Below are positions 11,641-23,904 of a stretch of DNA of 62,000 nucleotides, one piece after another (position 1 is the first letter of the stretch; each line of letters opens with the position of its first letter). The notes beneath the pieces are model-generated. The model searched no databases. It was not told the DNA's origin and saw only the letters and a program-made list of their open reading frames with translations. The DNA comes from Gnetum montanum (lineage: Eukaryota > Streptophyta > Gnetopsida > Gnetales > Gnetaceae). The translations under genes were made by a program, and so were the position numbers. The stretch lies in assembly GCA_015680685.1 (NCBI GenBank), contig MNCI01016599.1, positions 455,529-517,528 of the forward strand. The letters are read 5' to 3'.

Positions 11641-12224
11641 TAGCTAACATCAATACTAAGACCATGTTAAGGTAGAAGTTTTAAATAGAGTCAAGAATAA
11701 AAATAGACCTAAGGATAACATCAAATTATCATTGAAGCTTAGACCAGTGACTTTAGAAAAGAAAACTCTATTTGCCATATTTGTAGAGAGGCACAGGAAT
11801 GGTTGATTTAATCAATAGCTAATAGAAAACCATTACTTTAGCACAAACATGGTTATTTGAATTTGATGATGGTAATTATGAGTATTACAAATGAAATTGC
11901 TAAGAAAAAGCTTGAATTGAAAAAGTTTGAGTGAGCATGGGAGCTTCTTCAATAGAAACAACAAATTTCTTAACTAAATTGGTTGTGGGAGCAACAAACA
12001 GTAAAGAAGTCTTAAAAAAGCTTAATGTCTCTAAACTAAATACAATGAATCAAGCTGTTGAGGCTTTCTTAAATGACTAGAGTTACTAGTTGAATAGCTT
12101 TAGATTCAAAGAATGAGAAGGATTTATTACTAGAAAAGTTATGCAGTGGCATGTAATTATATGAACAAAAAATAAGGCAACTATAGCTTGTAATTTTAGT
12201 AATGGTTGTAACTACTAAAGGCTA

Positions 12225-12234
12225 CTATATAAAG
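12225..12234 (+). promoter_or_regulatory. Candidate LTR TATA box of element 1
   Basis: TATATAAAGC within actatataaagcc, about 1 kb before the LTR end, which would give a U5 region of roughly 0.9 kb. An alternative TATA-like string (atataaaaagggg) lies at 9813-9826 near the LTR start. Confidence 0.35.
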
Positions 12235-13207
12235 CCAAGAGTAGATTTGTTAAAGTATTAATATTTGATTAGAAGACATTAGGAGCAATAATTCCTCTAC
12301 AATGACATTTTAAAGTTCAAATTTTAATTAGTTCATTTACTTCTATTTTGTGAGTTATTTTTCTAATTTTCCTACTTTAGCATAGTTGCTTAGCTAGTGA
12401 TTAAGATATTTTTATGCTTGGAATCTTGTTCTTGAATTATTTAGATCACTTCAAAGGTTAAGGTTTTAACAATTTTTGGTATTGTCAATTGATTTGAAGT
12501 AGCTTTAGTTTTCAAAGTATTTTCTCATGTCGATAGTAGCTTATGTCAAATTTCTTGAATAGATAAGGGTTTAGCAATTTTTGATGTTGTTGATTGATTT
12601 GAAACACTTTTAGTTTTCAAAGTGTTTACTCATGTTAATACTAGCTCATTTCAATGTTTAAGATTTTATAAAATTATATTGTTCTTTTCAAAATCCATTG
12701 AATCTTGCACTATATCTAGTTTTCTTGTGGAATTTTCTTGCCTAGGAAATATTGGCAATAGATTTTGTTCAATTACACTTGAGAATTAGATGAAAGGCTA
12801 GATTGCATAGGTAGCATATAATATAAACTACATAGACTAAGTAGCTTTGATATAGTAGGAAATTTACGTTGCTTGCAGAATAAAGTAAAATGAGGCTAAA
12901 TCTTTTTTAAAAGTGCATTTATCTATTGAATTCTTAAGAGGTAATTCTATGAAATTGGTACTTAATGTTGCCCCGCAACACATAGTTTCTCTATAACCAT
13001 TGAGATTATTTGGAGATATTTGGGCCTTCATGTTTCTAGAGACCAGCAAATATCTAAACTGAAGTTTTGAAAGAACACTGATCCTTATGATTTTCATCAT
13101 AAGAAAGAGGTCAATGTTGGTGCTAAATAGAGCTTTTACCCATTGTCGATGTCTTGTTGATAGGAAAAGGAAAAGGGAACAATGATGGTCCAAAGCAGTC
13201 ACCAATA

Positions 13208-14399
13208 GAATCTTACATAGATTTTTTTTACCATTGCTATTTGCTTGTCATAGTTGTTTTTCAATTATTGAATTAAAATCTAATTATGGTTATATTATTT
13301 TGTGCTTATTAAACATGAATTTCCATTGATGTTGGAATACTAGAGAATCATAAAATATGCTTGAGCAGTAGTATAATTTATTCTAGAGTTTTGCTCAAAC
13401 CTATTGTGGTTGTTCATTAGCAAACAAAAATTCAGATATTTATTAGCATAAAAAAAATTTAATGTGGCAAAGCACACATTGTATCTTTACTAGTAACATG
13501 AGTTTATGTGGTATTATAAATAATTAATATTAAAAAATATATTAAATTATTTATTAGGATTATTTATTATGGTTTGTTAATTGATGCTTGTGGTAGTTGT
13601 TTTTAATTTTTGATTAAGAGTTTTAATAATTTGATTTAAAAATTATTGTTTCATAGGATTCTTGTGCTTACCTAGCTATATGTGTAAACAAGTTTATTTA
13701 TGTGTATCATATAGTTTCTGATTTTTCTTTCTTGTTAAATCCTAAATAATGTATCATTGGTAACATTGATGGGAATAAATGTTGAGACCTTTATATTATA
13801 CTGTATTTCAATTTGCAATTTATTAGGTACATGATTAATAAATTTTATTTTAATTTGACTTTCTATATGACTAAATACATGTTGATATGCATAATTTAAG
13901 ATTGCTAAAGTAAAGTGATTAAGTTAATTGACTTCTTGCTTAGCTAAATGGTTATGGATATGATTTTAAGTTTTAGATATTTTGACATTTATATTATAAC
14001 TTGGATGCATAGTGTGTCAAGAGATTTCAATTATTATATTAGCATTTTCTTTGTACTAGATCTTTGGAGCATTCTTTGTGTTATATAATTTTCTATGTTA
14101 TGCTCTATTTTAATTGATAGTTAACCTTATTGATCTATATGCAAGTTGAATTTATGATAACTTAATGATAGTTTGAAAATAAAATTTCACCCTTGCATTT
14201 TAGCCAACTTGTTGGAGGTTTTAGGTGTTAACTCTTCTCTCTATGGAGGGGTGTTACGCTAACATCTTAAACTTGACTTAATGGAGCCTTGGCATAGAAG
14301 CCTTTGGTCATAAGTTTGATTCTAGTGAACAATGCTAAGTTATATATGTAAAAAAAGTTGTAAAAGGAATTTTGAAACTACTTTATTCGATATATCTAA
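13208..14399. other. AT-rich spacer
   Basis: Very AT-rich sequence with no gene, domain or clear repeat that I can recognise. Confidence 0.5.
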
Positions 14400-15575
14400 A
14401 AAGATGTTAAAAGACATATGTAAAACTTTAGTTTCAGTATTAAAAAATCAATTTGGATTTATGTATAGAGATTTACTAAAAAGGTTATTTTCTTGATACA
14501 ATAAATATTGGAAAATTTAAAAAAACTTAGAGAAAATCTACATATGGTCTTTATTGAATTTTAGAAACATATGATAAAGTGCCTAGAGATATTATTTAAT
14601 CTACCGTATGAGGAAAAACATCCATGATAAATATATTAAAGTGATCCAAAACATGTATGAAGAAGTTACTACTCAAATTAGAACTTGTGGAATCACATTT
14701 AATTTTTTAGTCACAATAGGTTTACATTAAGGGTATGTAATTAATCCACATGTATTTGTTATTGTTATGGATGAATTAATATAGGAACTACATGATAACA
14801 TTCTTCTATGTATACTATTTATAGTTGATATTTTATTTGTAGATATAACTTAATAAAGTATTGCTTCCAAAATGAAAAAGTAGTGACATACTATAGAATT
14901 AAAAGACTTAAATTTAATAGAAGTAGGACAAAATATATGGAATATAATTTCAATAAACATATAAATAGTGATGAAATAATGGTAAAATAGAAGTAATAAT
15001 TCAAAATCAAAAAATTCTTCATTGTAATTAAGTGGAGAAATTGATCAACATATAATAAATAGGCATAAATTAGGATGATCAAAATGGTGATAGGCTAATG
15101 GTGTTTTATATGATAAAAGATTCCTAATAAAATTCAAAGAAAGATTTTACAAGATAGTAATCAAGCCTACTATTTTATTTTTTGTTAAATGTTGAGCTAT
15201 ACAAAAGAGGCATAAACAATAAATTAATATGGTAGAAATACAAATGTTCAAAGGAATGTTAAATTCCACAAAAAGAGATAAATTGCATAATATAGATATT
15301 AGGGGAATGTTTGGAATGCCTTTTATTTTTGATAAGTTACATGAATGACATTCTATATGGCTTGGACATGGGTAAAGAAGATCAAATTATGAGCCTATTT
15401 AAAAAGGTTGCTACATCATTATTTTAAAAATGCCGCTGAAAGGAAGACTAAAAAATACATTAGAAAAAAATTGAATATAACTGGCAAAAATTGCAAATAA
15501 ATAAAGATTTACCTCTTCATAGATGCAAATAATTAAAGAAAACTCATGTAGTTGACTCTATTGTTAGATAGATAA
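14400..15575 (+). pseudogene. LINE (non-LTR) reverse transcriptase, 3' fragment
   Basis: Translation across stops shows NQFGFM, then LRENLHMVFIEF, KVPRDI, YIKVIQNMYEEVTTQIRT, a G-L-H-Q-G-like box (IGLHQGYVINPHVFVIVMDEL with TAA for Gln) and FIVDILFVD where the LINE catalytic F-A-D-D is expected, so both Asp of that box are altered or displaced. It continues with the conserved plant LINE C-terminal part (NGVLYDKRFLIKFKERFYK, LFFVKC, MLNSTKRDK, LGHG.RR). The 5' half with the endonuclease is missing, as expected for a 5'-truncated LINE. No poly(A) tail or target duplication is obvious. Confidence 0.8.
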
Positions 15576-18500
15576 AACATGCTTATTTTGATATCAAATC
15601 ATGTGTATTTAAAGGTTTTTTTTTTTATGATATGTAACTTCTTTCTTGAAAATATTGATTACTTTTCATATTACATTATATTTGATAGGATTTGATGCAT
15701 TCATTAGCTAAAATCATGCACTATGTAGTTATTGTTAAGAATATCTTAATCTTTATTTTGCATGTTATTAGAAATTAATTCATGATGTTAAATAAAGTAA
15801 TCAAAAGATCTAGTAATTGATTAGAATGATAAATTGACAGAACTCAATTTTGATATGTAGATTAAAAGTTAGGTTTTTGCACCAAAGTTAAAAATTTGCA
15901 ATTTATTTATGATTTAGAAAATTATATTTTAATTTATGTATAATTATCTTTTGGAACCCATTTCATGGATTCCAAGGGGATATTTTTTTATTTACATGTA
16001 AAAATTAAAGTAAATAGAGATATAAAAGGTAAAACTTAAATGTTTTACATGTAAAAGAGTAGAAGTACGCACTATTGAGTCCTCTTCTTTCAAATATTTT
16101 CTATGTTATAGGTGTTTTGGCAAGGAGCTATGACTAGATTATGGTCATAACCAACTTGTAGTCTAAGCTGCAATGTGCAATCACCATGAAACTCTTGTTT
16201 CATGTTAAAAAATAATAGTTGATGAGACACTACAATTCCTAATTTTCTCATAGTTAATTGAGCTCATGCAAGTTGTAGTTACTTGTAAGTTGCCACTAGT
16301 TGTGAGTGGCAATTGTTTGTAGCTAATATAAAATTTATAGAGAAAATTTTTATTAGTGCAACTAATTGTGAGTCATAACTAGTTGTAGCCATTGGAAGAA
16401 TTAACTATTAAATTAAATTTTCTTGTAGTTGTTAACTTGTGACCAAATGTGAGTTGTAGCTCTTCATAATATGTGTCCAACACTTGAAAAATTATTTTAC
16501 AATGGAAATTATGCTAATGTCAAGTTATAAAAAGACACATAATTTAAGGAGGAAAATTTCCCTTGATTAGATGAATACAGAAAATAACTAGTGATGAGGA
16601 ATTAATGAAACAATGATATAGAATTGATGCAATTTGTATTGAATTATTGTAATAGATTAAATTGGTACAATTGGATTGTAGTTTTAATAGAAATATTGAT
16701 GTTGATGATATGAATTAATAAATTGTAATGGATTATTTTGATAATAGATTATTTTGTTCTTTTTTTATGTTTATTGTGTGTTATGTTTGCTAGTAGATAT
16801 ATTGATGAAGGATATGATATTGATATGGAATATCACTTAATGAATGATTAATGTTAAGGATAATTTCTCTTAATGATGATATTGCCTTAAATGTTAAAAA
16901 TTCTCTCAAATCCATAGGTTATTTACGTAGTTTACACCACCTATGATCTTCAAAATATCCTAACACATATTAACTACAAGTATTTTTTTTATGTTATTAG
17001 AATTTGACTAACACTAAAGTTGTCTTAGCAAAAGTTTAGTTTGGTGTATCCATGTTTAGTAATAATGTGTTTATCCATATTAACATGTATGTTTATAGTG
17101 AGAAAATGTATAACTATGATAGTTTACATAATGATTAGAATTTGAGGTCCACAAGAAGTTGTGAAACTAAGTTTATCAAGACTAGTGATTTATAAAGAAT
17201 AATGAAGGAGCTGTGATTATATAACTGTATGGTGATCCTTGATTGTAATAGTGATATGAGATTTAGATAAACATAAGATACAATAAAGATAGGAATATAC
17301 CATTTATACAATAAGCACTATCATCAATTGAATGGAAGTAACAAAGTAGCAAACTGTGATATGATAGTTCTATACTTGTAACTAATGCTTACAAGAATAA
17401 GAAATACATAGAAATATAACATAGTAAACACTAAGCACACATGTATGATTTGTAAGTAAAAACATATAATTTTTTCTACAACCATAAACTTCACAATAGA
17501 CAGTTTAGTTGTATGTCTCTCATATCTCATTATCTCTATTTGAATACATAAGTAGGAGCCCTTTTATCATTATGAAGATTATAGGATACAATCATACATT
17601 AATAATTATGTTTCTTTATTTGATAAATAATTACTTAATTATATCATTATGTAAATCATTATAGTTATACAAATTTTAACAAATAACATACATATTGACG
17701 TTAATAATCATACCATCATTTAACACTTCATCTCAAACTCTATGTTGATGGACTTTTTTAAACAACTATTTGTAATTTAATTATTAGTAATATATTTGTG
17801 GACTTTTTATTTGCATCTATCTCTTCTAGTTATTAAAATAATCTTAAGAATATATGTTTTTATTATGCTTTTCTTAAGATATTACATTCAGTTTGAAGAA
17901 CTTTATTTACATCACAGTTGTGGAGAAGTCATAAATGCTGAATACAGGAAGTTTGTTTTTTTTTTTAAAAAATAAATTCACTTCTTTTTTTATGGGTCAG
18001 CCATGTGAATACTAGACTATGTTTCTTTAGATAGTGAAGCTATCAATTTAATATATTATTCTTGTTATTGTTATGCTAACAGTTGTATCATCCTATCTTT
18101 TATTATTTCTTGATTATATCTTCATGATTTAACTAATTTCTTGAAATGGTAAGAAGAAAACAATGATAAGAAGCTTAATAGAGAAGGGATTTCTCAAGAG
18201 GTCTTATAACTCAGACCTTAATTTAACTTATAATTTAAGACAATATAAACATGAAGCCATAAAAACTTTAATAAATCGCCATTGAAAGGTAAAAAATTGT
18301 TGAAGTTTTATTTTTCTTCAGAAAGCTCAAAATTCAACATTTAATCACACTGATGGAACGTAGGATTATCCTCAATATTTATTATCTCCATGGTCTAGAA
18401 AGAATGCTTACAAATATTTGTTAGAATCACATTAGTTTCAACTATAGAGGAGAAATGATTAGAAAAATAAGAATGGAGAACCATGAATTTTTATTTTTTA

Positions 18501-18639
18501 GTAGTTACATACTCCAATGTATTTCAATCCATGATGAGAAGAGAATTTTGGATGCTTAGATTATTCTATATAATTACATTAAGAAGGCCACTTACATAAT
18601 CAACAAGCAAATATATTTTACCTAATAGTTATGTTAAGG
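15576..18639. other. AT-rich non-coding stretch
   Basis: No gene recognised. At 16130-16460 variants of aactagttgtag and ttgtgagt recur several times, some in inverted sense, a weak dispersed motif cluster. The remainder is AT-rich unique-looking sequence; short open frames such as 17324-17530 on minus are hydrophobic and without a domain. Confidence 0.5.
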
Positions 18640-18759
18640 CCTGAGTCTTGATATGAGTCATTTTTTTCATCTATTTAAACTAATAGGTCCTCCTTATCCT
18701 TGAGCATTTTCTCCTTATCCTTAAGTTCAATGTCAAATATTTTCTTGATGGATGTTTAA

Positions 18760-19545
18760 CTGTAAACCACATACTCATTTTTGGAAGTAACTTTTACTTT
18801 TTTGCTATTATCTTGGACACCTTTTTCTTAGCTTAATTTATTCGATCTTCCAAGAGCTACAACTATATATCAACAACCATCATGGACATGACATCTTTAG
18901 ATTTCTCAAGTAGTAGTAATTCCTTTATAATTTGCTTTCCTTTCTCCAACAATCAAACACTCTGATTTATAGAGTTCAAATTGCTTCTTTATTGAACTAC
19001 TAGATGAACTATGAAGTTTTAAAGCATAGATTCTTTTATTTAACTATCCATTCATGCCAAGGTATCACATTGGAAGGCCTATAGCTTATTGAGATTATCC
19101 TTTGTGAACATATCATGCACATAATAAGCATGACATTAAAGTATGTATAAATCAGAGTGAAGTATCTTATTGTCTAGTGAGATGATGGTTAACTTGAAAG
19201 ATAACTTTAGTAGCTCTACCATAGTCTTCTTCATGAATTTGGATTCCAAAAGCTTATCACTATGTTTTATTAGATATATTTAGCTCAAAGAGTTGTAAAT
19301 ATAGTCATTTGGAATGTCTTTCTTCATGGTTAAATTACAAACCTCAATCATGGCTTCATAACCTAGAAACTTATTTTTGAGAGTATGATAATGCACGATC
19401 ATATCATGTGAATTGCTATTAATTAATGTATCTATAATGGTTGACCATGTCTTTGGAGGAATCATGATGGTATTTTCAATTTAAATCTTTGCTAGTTTAA
19501 CCATGCTCTACATCTTAAAATTAGTAATCTTGATTGTTTAAAGAG
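18760..19545 (-). pseudogene. Unidentified coiled-coil protein pseudogene (gene F)
   Basis: On the minus strand one frame runs from about 19545 to 18760 (about 260 codons) without a frameshift. It is interrupted by roughly a dozen stops (TAA, TAG, TGA), nearly all explicable as CAA, CAG or CGA with C-to-T. The stop-free stretch 19465-19280 starts MIPPKTWSTIIDTL and the C-terminal third (around LLEKGKQIIKELLLLEKSK) is a Leu/Lys-rich coiled coil. I do not recognise the family. A gag-like protein of a retroelement or a plant-specific extra ORF of such an element is possible. No splice sites were needed. Confidence 0.45.
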
Positions 19546-19851
19546 CACTTAGGGTTGTAGGATCTCTAGTCCTTACAACAACCTTTATTACCTTAAAATT
19601 TTTTGGAGCTTAAAATTTATGAAGAGATCTCGTGCATTAAGGAAAAGAACAGGGAGGCTGAGGGAAATACTGTAGAAACTATAAAATAGAAAAACTATTA
19701 AACAAAAAGTAATAGAAAGCTCAAAGCATTGCACAACATTTGTTGTTACACAAAACATTTTCAGGGACTTGCACTCCTCATCAATGTGTTTAGGTAATGC
19801 GGCTAGGTGGCCAAAGCTACAAAGGCAAGGGAATGAGCATGCTAGTACATG

Positions 19852-19860
19852 TATAAATAG
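19852..19860 (+). promoter_or_regulatory. TATA box of a cassette copy
   Basis: TATAAATAG in the context acatgtataaataggg, repeated at 21082-21090 and 21487-21495 on plus and, inverted, at 22119-22127 and 22762-22770 on minus. Copies at about 20217 and near 24310, 24950 and 25798 are altered to gaataaata. It lies upstream of the cassette ORF in all full units, so a real promoter is plausible. Confidence 0.45.
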
Positions 19861-20425
19861 GGTTCCAACTTCTAAAATTAGAAAAACCATCGCTCTTAAA
19901 ATTAGAGCTGGCCCCACTTGTCATAGGAGAGATGGGGTGGGACGTTCTATTGACAAAACTATTTATAGAAAATTTTTAGAAAATTTTAGAAGAGATCTTG
20001 TGCATCAAAGAAAAGAACGAGAAGGTTGAGAGAAATACTGTAGAAACTGTAGAATAGAAAAACTGTTAAACAAAAAGTAATAGAAAGCTCATAGCATTAC
20101 ACAACATATGTTACACAAAACGTTTTTGAGGACTTGCACCCCTCATCAGTGTGTTTAGGCACTGCGCCCAGGTAGCCGAAGCTGCAAAGGCAAGGGAATG
20201 AGTATGCCAGTACATGAATAAATAGGGTCACAACTTCTAAAATTAGAAAGGCCATTCTAAAATTAAAGCAGGCCCCACTCGTCATAGGCAAGATGGGGGT
20301 GGGACATTGTCCTGACAGAACTATTACAGAATAGTATTTCAAGACCTAACATGAAACATTCAACAAATCGGATCTTTTGGCAAAGTCGAAGGATGTATAG
20401 GATTTAGGGGTGATGTCATGTTTAG

Positions 20426-20830
20426 ATGGTGGACATGAGGGGTCTGACACCAAAGAATGTCATGCACATAAGCGTTTGGCTGAAAAACAACAATGAACAA
20501 AAATATTCAATAGCAATGAAGACATGAGCTGCAACAACACTAGAGAAGAAACAACTAGAGGTTGTGATGAAACTGAAGAAAGCACCTTTAGAAGAAACGA
20601 CAAGCAAGAAGACCACACAAGTAGAGCAGTGGTCAAGATATGGATCAAATAGAAGAAACATGTTGTGGTCCGCAAAAACTTGCAATGTGATCAAAACTTG
20701 TGGAGAACCTGCAAAAGGATTAAAACCTAACCAAAAGTAGAAACAAAATTTGAAAATGGTTAGAATCCAGAGAATAGCGAAAGACGCTGTTAAGCAAGGC
20801 TCAACAATTCCAAGGCAGCAAGATAGAGAG
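20426..20830 (+). pseudogene. Cassette ORF copy a (Lys-rich, unidentified)
   Basis: Reading from ATG at 20426, the frame begins MVDMRG and breaks at TGA near 20514. A second frame further on carries the Lys-rich segment seen in the other copies. The opposite strand of the same segment is open for 146 codons (20862-20422) and encodes a hydrophobic, Phe/Leu-rich sequence; I treat that as the antisense of a Lys/Glu-rich gene because the TATA box points the other way, but the choice of strand is not proven. Family not recognised. Confidence 0.35.
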
Positions 20831-21104
20831 AAATTTTTATAAAATTTTAGACGAGATCTCATGTGTCAAGTTGAAGAATGGGAAGGCTGAGAGAAATACT
20901 GTAAAAACTGTAGAACAAAAAAACTATAAAACAAAAAGTAATAGAAAGCTCATAGAGTTGCATAAATGTATGTTGTTACACAAAATGTTTTCGAGGACTT
21001 GCACCCCTCATTAGTTTGTTTAGGTAATGTGGCCAGGCAGCTGAAGCTGCAAAGGCAAGGGAATGAACATTCTATTACATGTATAAATAGGGTCATAACT
21101 TCTA

Positions 21105-21370
21105 AAATTAGAAAAACCATTGCTTTAAAATTAGAAAAACCATTGCTTTAAAATTAGAAAAACCGTCACTTTAAAATTTGAGAAACTGCCACTTTAAAAT
21201 TAGAGAAACTGCCGCTTTAAAATTAGAGAAATTACCGCTTTAAAATTAGACAAACCACCACTTTAAAATTACAAAAACCATTGCTTTAAAATTAGAAAAA
21301 TTATCACTATAAAATTAGAAAAATCATAGCTTTAAAATTAGAAAAAATGCCACTTTAAAATTAGAGCGGG
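21105..21370 (+). repeat. 25-27-bp tandem repeat inside the cassette array
   Basis: About ten copies of ttaaaattagaaaaaccattgcttt-type units between a TATA box and the next anchor. A single copy of this unit (ttctaaaattagaaaaaccat) is present in other cassettes, so this is a local expansion in one copy. Confidence 0.85.
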
Positions 21371-21539
21371 CCCTACTCATCATAGGTAAGATGGGGGTGG
21401 GACTTGCATCCCTCATCAATGTGTTTAGGAAAATTGACCAAGTAGAAAAAGTTGCAAAGGCGAGGGAATGAGCATGCCAGTACATGTATAAATAGGATCA
21501 CAACTTCTGAAATTAGAAAAACCACTATCTTGGAAATGC

Positions 21540-21920
21540 TAAGCTTTGCTTGACAACATCTTTCACTGTTCTCTAGAACCATTTTCAAATTTTTTTCTAT
21601 TTTTAGGGTTTAGAGTCTAATCCTTTTGCAAGTTCTCCATGGGTTTTGATCATGTTGCAGGTTTTAGTAGACCATGACATGTTTCTTCTATTTGATCCAT
21701 GTTTTAACCACTGCTCTGCTTACGTTGGTATTCTTGGTTGTGGTTTCTTCTGAAGGTGCTTTTTTTAGTGTAATCACAATGTCTGGCTATTTCTTCTCCA
21801 AAGTTGTTGCAGCTCGTCTCTTCGTTGCTGTTGAAGATTTTTGTTCGTTGCCGTTTTTCAGTTGGATGCTTGTGTACATGACATTCTTTGATGTCGGAAC
21901 CCTCATATCCACCATTTGAA
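21540..21920 (-). pseudogene. Cassette ORF copy b
   Basis: Inverted copy of the ORF part next to the block junction. The minus-strand ATG region is near 21915. Frame broken. On the plus strand the same stretch is open from 21674 to 21919 (hydrophobic), again the antisense of the Lys-rich frame. Confidence 0.3.
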
Positions 21921-22589
21921 CATAAGGGTTCCCCTAAACCCTATACACCCTCCGGCTCTGCCAAAAGATCTGCTTTGTTGAATGCTTCATGTTCGCTTTT
22001 GAAATACTATTCTGTAATAGGTTTGTCAGTACCTCATCCCACCCCCATCTCACCTCTGATGAGTGGGGCCCACTCTAATTTTAAAGTAGGATTTTTTATA
22101 ATTTTAGAAGTTGGGACCCTATTTATATGTGTACTAGCATGCTCATTCCCTTGCCTTTGTAGCTTCGGCTGCTTGGTTGCATTGCCTAAACACACTGATG
22201 AGGGGTGCAAGTCTCCGAAAACGTTTTGTGTAACAACATATGTTGTGAAATGCTATGAGATTTCTATTACTTTCTGTTTAATAGTTTTTTTGTTCTATAG
22301 TTTCTACAGTATTTCTCTCAGTGTTCCCATTCTTTTCTTTGATCACGAGATCTATTTCTAAAATTTTCTAAAAATTTCTTTACTTTTGCAGCTTCAACTA
22401 CCTGGCCACATTGCCTAAACACATTGATGAGGGGTGCAAGTCCTCGAAAACATTTTGTGTAACAACATTTTTTGTGCAATGCTTTGAGCTTTCTATTACT
22501 TTTTTTCTAACAATTTTTTTGTTTTATAGTTTCTACAGTATTTCTTGTAGCCTTCACATGCTTTTCCTTGATGCACGAGATCACTTCAA

Positions 22590-22735
22590 AAGATTTAAGC
22601 AAAAAAATTTAAGTAAAAAATTTAAGCAAAAAAACTTAAGCAAAAAATTTAAGCAAAAAAATTTAAGAAATAAATTTAAGGAAAAAATTTAAGTAAAAAA
22701 ATTTAAGAAAAAAATTTTAATTTTAAGAGTAGAAA
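22590..22735. repeat. 14-bp simple tandem repeat
   Basis: About ten units of aaaaaatttaagca/t in a row. It replaces the ORF part between two cassette anchors, at the same relative place (after the gatctcttcaaaa motif) as the longer aattttaagcct array at 24575. Confidence 0.8.
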
Positions 22736-23204
22736 TTTTTCTAATTTTAGAAGTTGGGACCCTATTTATACATGTACTAGCATGCTCATTCCCTTGCCTT
22801 TATAGCTTTGGTTGCCTGGTTGCATTGCCTAAACACACTGATGAGGGGTGCAAGTCCCCATAAACATTTTCTATAACAACAGACATTGTGCAATGCTTTG
22901 ACCTTTCTATTACTTTCTGTTTAATAGTTTTTTTGTTTTACAGTTTCTATAGTATTTCTCTCAGCCTCCTCATTCTTTTCGTTGATGCACGAGATCTCTT
23001 CAAAAATTTTGAGCTTAAAAAAATTTCTCTCTATCTCGCTACCTTAGTATTGTTGAGCCTTGCTTGACAACATCCTTTCCTTGTTCTTTGGATTATAATC
23101 ATTTTTAGATTTTTTTCTATTTTTGGTTAGGTTTTAATTCTTTTGCAGGTTCTCCATGGGTTTTGATCACGTTACAGGTTTTTGCGGACCATGACATGTT
23201 TCTT

Positions 23205-23435
23205 CTATTTGATCCGTGTCTTGACCATCGCTCTGCTTATGTTGGTCTTCTTGGTTGTGGTTTCTTCTGAAGGCACTTTCTTCAATTTCTTCACAACCTC
23301 TGGTTGTTTTCTCTCTAGCGTCATTGAAGCTCGTCTCTTCATTGCTGTTGAAGACTTTTGTTCGTTGCTATTTCTAGCCAGACTCCTACATGCATGACAT
23401 TCTTTGGTGTCGGACCCCTCATGTCCACCATTCAA
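23205..23435 (-). CDS. Cassette ORF copy c, 76-codon Lys/Thr-rich hypothetical protein
   Basis: The best-kept cassette ORF. It begins MNGGHEGSDTKECHA and continues with a basic, charged segment (KRRASMTLERKQPEVVKKLKK) and a Lys/Thr-rich tail, then stops. The segment from MK to KLKK is shared in frame with copy d, while the first third is in a different frame in the two copies, so the true start is uncertain. The plus-strand alternative (23182-23397) is hydrophobic. The cassette has a TATA box about 0.65 kb upstream on minus. No homology recognised; it may be a non-coding repeat that happens to be open. Confidence 0.35.
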   Translation of the reverse strand: MNGGHEGSDTKECHACRSLARNSNEQKSSTAMKRRASMTLERKQPEVVKKLKKVPSEETTTKKTNISRAMVKTRIK

Positions 23436-23904
23436 ACATGAGGGTTCCCCTAAACCCTATATACCCTTCGGCTCTACCAAAAGATTCGATTTGTTGAATG
23501 CTTCATGTTTGCTTTTGAAATACTGTTATGTAATAGTTTTGTTAGTACAACGTCTGACCCCCATCTCGCCTATGACAAGTGGGACTCGCTTTAATTTTAA
23601 GAGCAGTAGTTTTTCTAATTTTAGAAGTTGGGTATGTACTGGCATACTTATTCCCTTCCCTTTGTAGCTTCGGCTGCCTGGACGCATTGCCTAAACACAC
23701 TGATGAGGGGTGCAAGTCCTCAAAAATGTTTTGTTTAACAATAGACATTGTGCAATGCTTTGAGCTTTCTATTACTTTCTATCTAGCAGTTTTTCTATTT
23801 TATAGTTTCTACAGTATTTCTCTTAGCCTCCCCATTCTTTTACTTGATGCATGAGATCTCTTCAAAAATTTCAAGCTTCAAAAATTTTTAAGCTTCAAAA
23901 AATT

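Larger units (their letters stand above)
2205..13207 (+). mobile_element. Degenerate Ty3/gypsy Tat-lineage LTR retrotransposon (element 1)
   Basis: The segment 2205-2511 is clearly related to 12894-13207 in direct orientation, which marks two copies of an LTR end. Between them lie, in order on +, gag, retropepsin, an archaeal-type RNase H, RT, RNase H and integrase, all broken by stops. The 3' LTR begins TGTTG after a purine tract and the 5' copy ends CAACA, a matching terminal inverted repeat. The 5' LTR keeps only its last 307 bp; what lies to its left is unrelated, so the 5' end was deleted or replaced. The Tat assignment rests on the RNase H and integrase sequence features. The element cannot be autonomous now. 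Confidence 0.8.
9127..13207 (+). repeat. 3' LTR of element 1, about 4.1 kb
   Basis: Starts TGTTG right after the purine tract and ends ...caccaata at the place matching the CAACA end of the 5' copy. A 4.1-kb LTR is long, though Tat-type elements such as Ogre are known for multi-kilobase LTRs. Only the last 0.3 kb can be confirmed against the 5' copy; the remaining extent is inferred from the purine tract. Contains the hairpin minisatellite and a TATA box. Confidence 0.6.
19590..21535 (+). repeat. Cassette array, block 1 (TATA-to-ORF direction +)
   Basis: Four copies of a cassette lie head to tail, anchored by gacttgcacccctcatca-tgtgtttagg at about 19766, 20130, 20996 and 21400. Order within a full unit: gagatctcgtgcatcaagg, gagagaaatactgtagaaactgtag, the anchor, a GC-richer stretch, a TATA box, ttctaaaattag, gtgggac, then an ORF that starts near gtggacatgagg. 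Only the second copy is full length (about 0.86 kb); the others lack the ORF part. The block ends at about 21535, where the same sequence resumes inverted. Confidence 0.85.

Noticed and set aside
20422-20862. 146-codon hydrophobic membrane-protein ORF
   Set aside because: It is the antisense of the cassette ORF region, opposite to the TATA box, and recurs in every cassette as a by-product of Lys/Glu-rich codons on the other strand.
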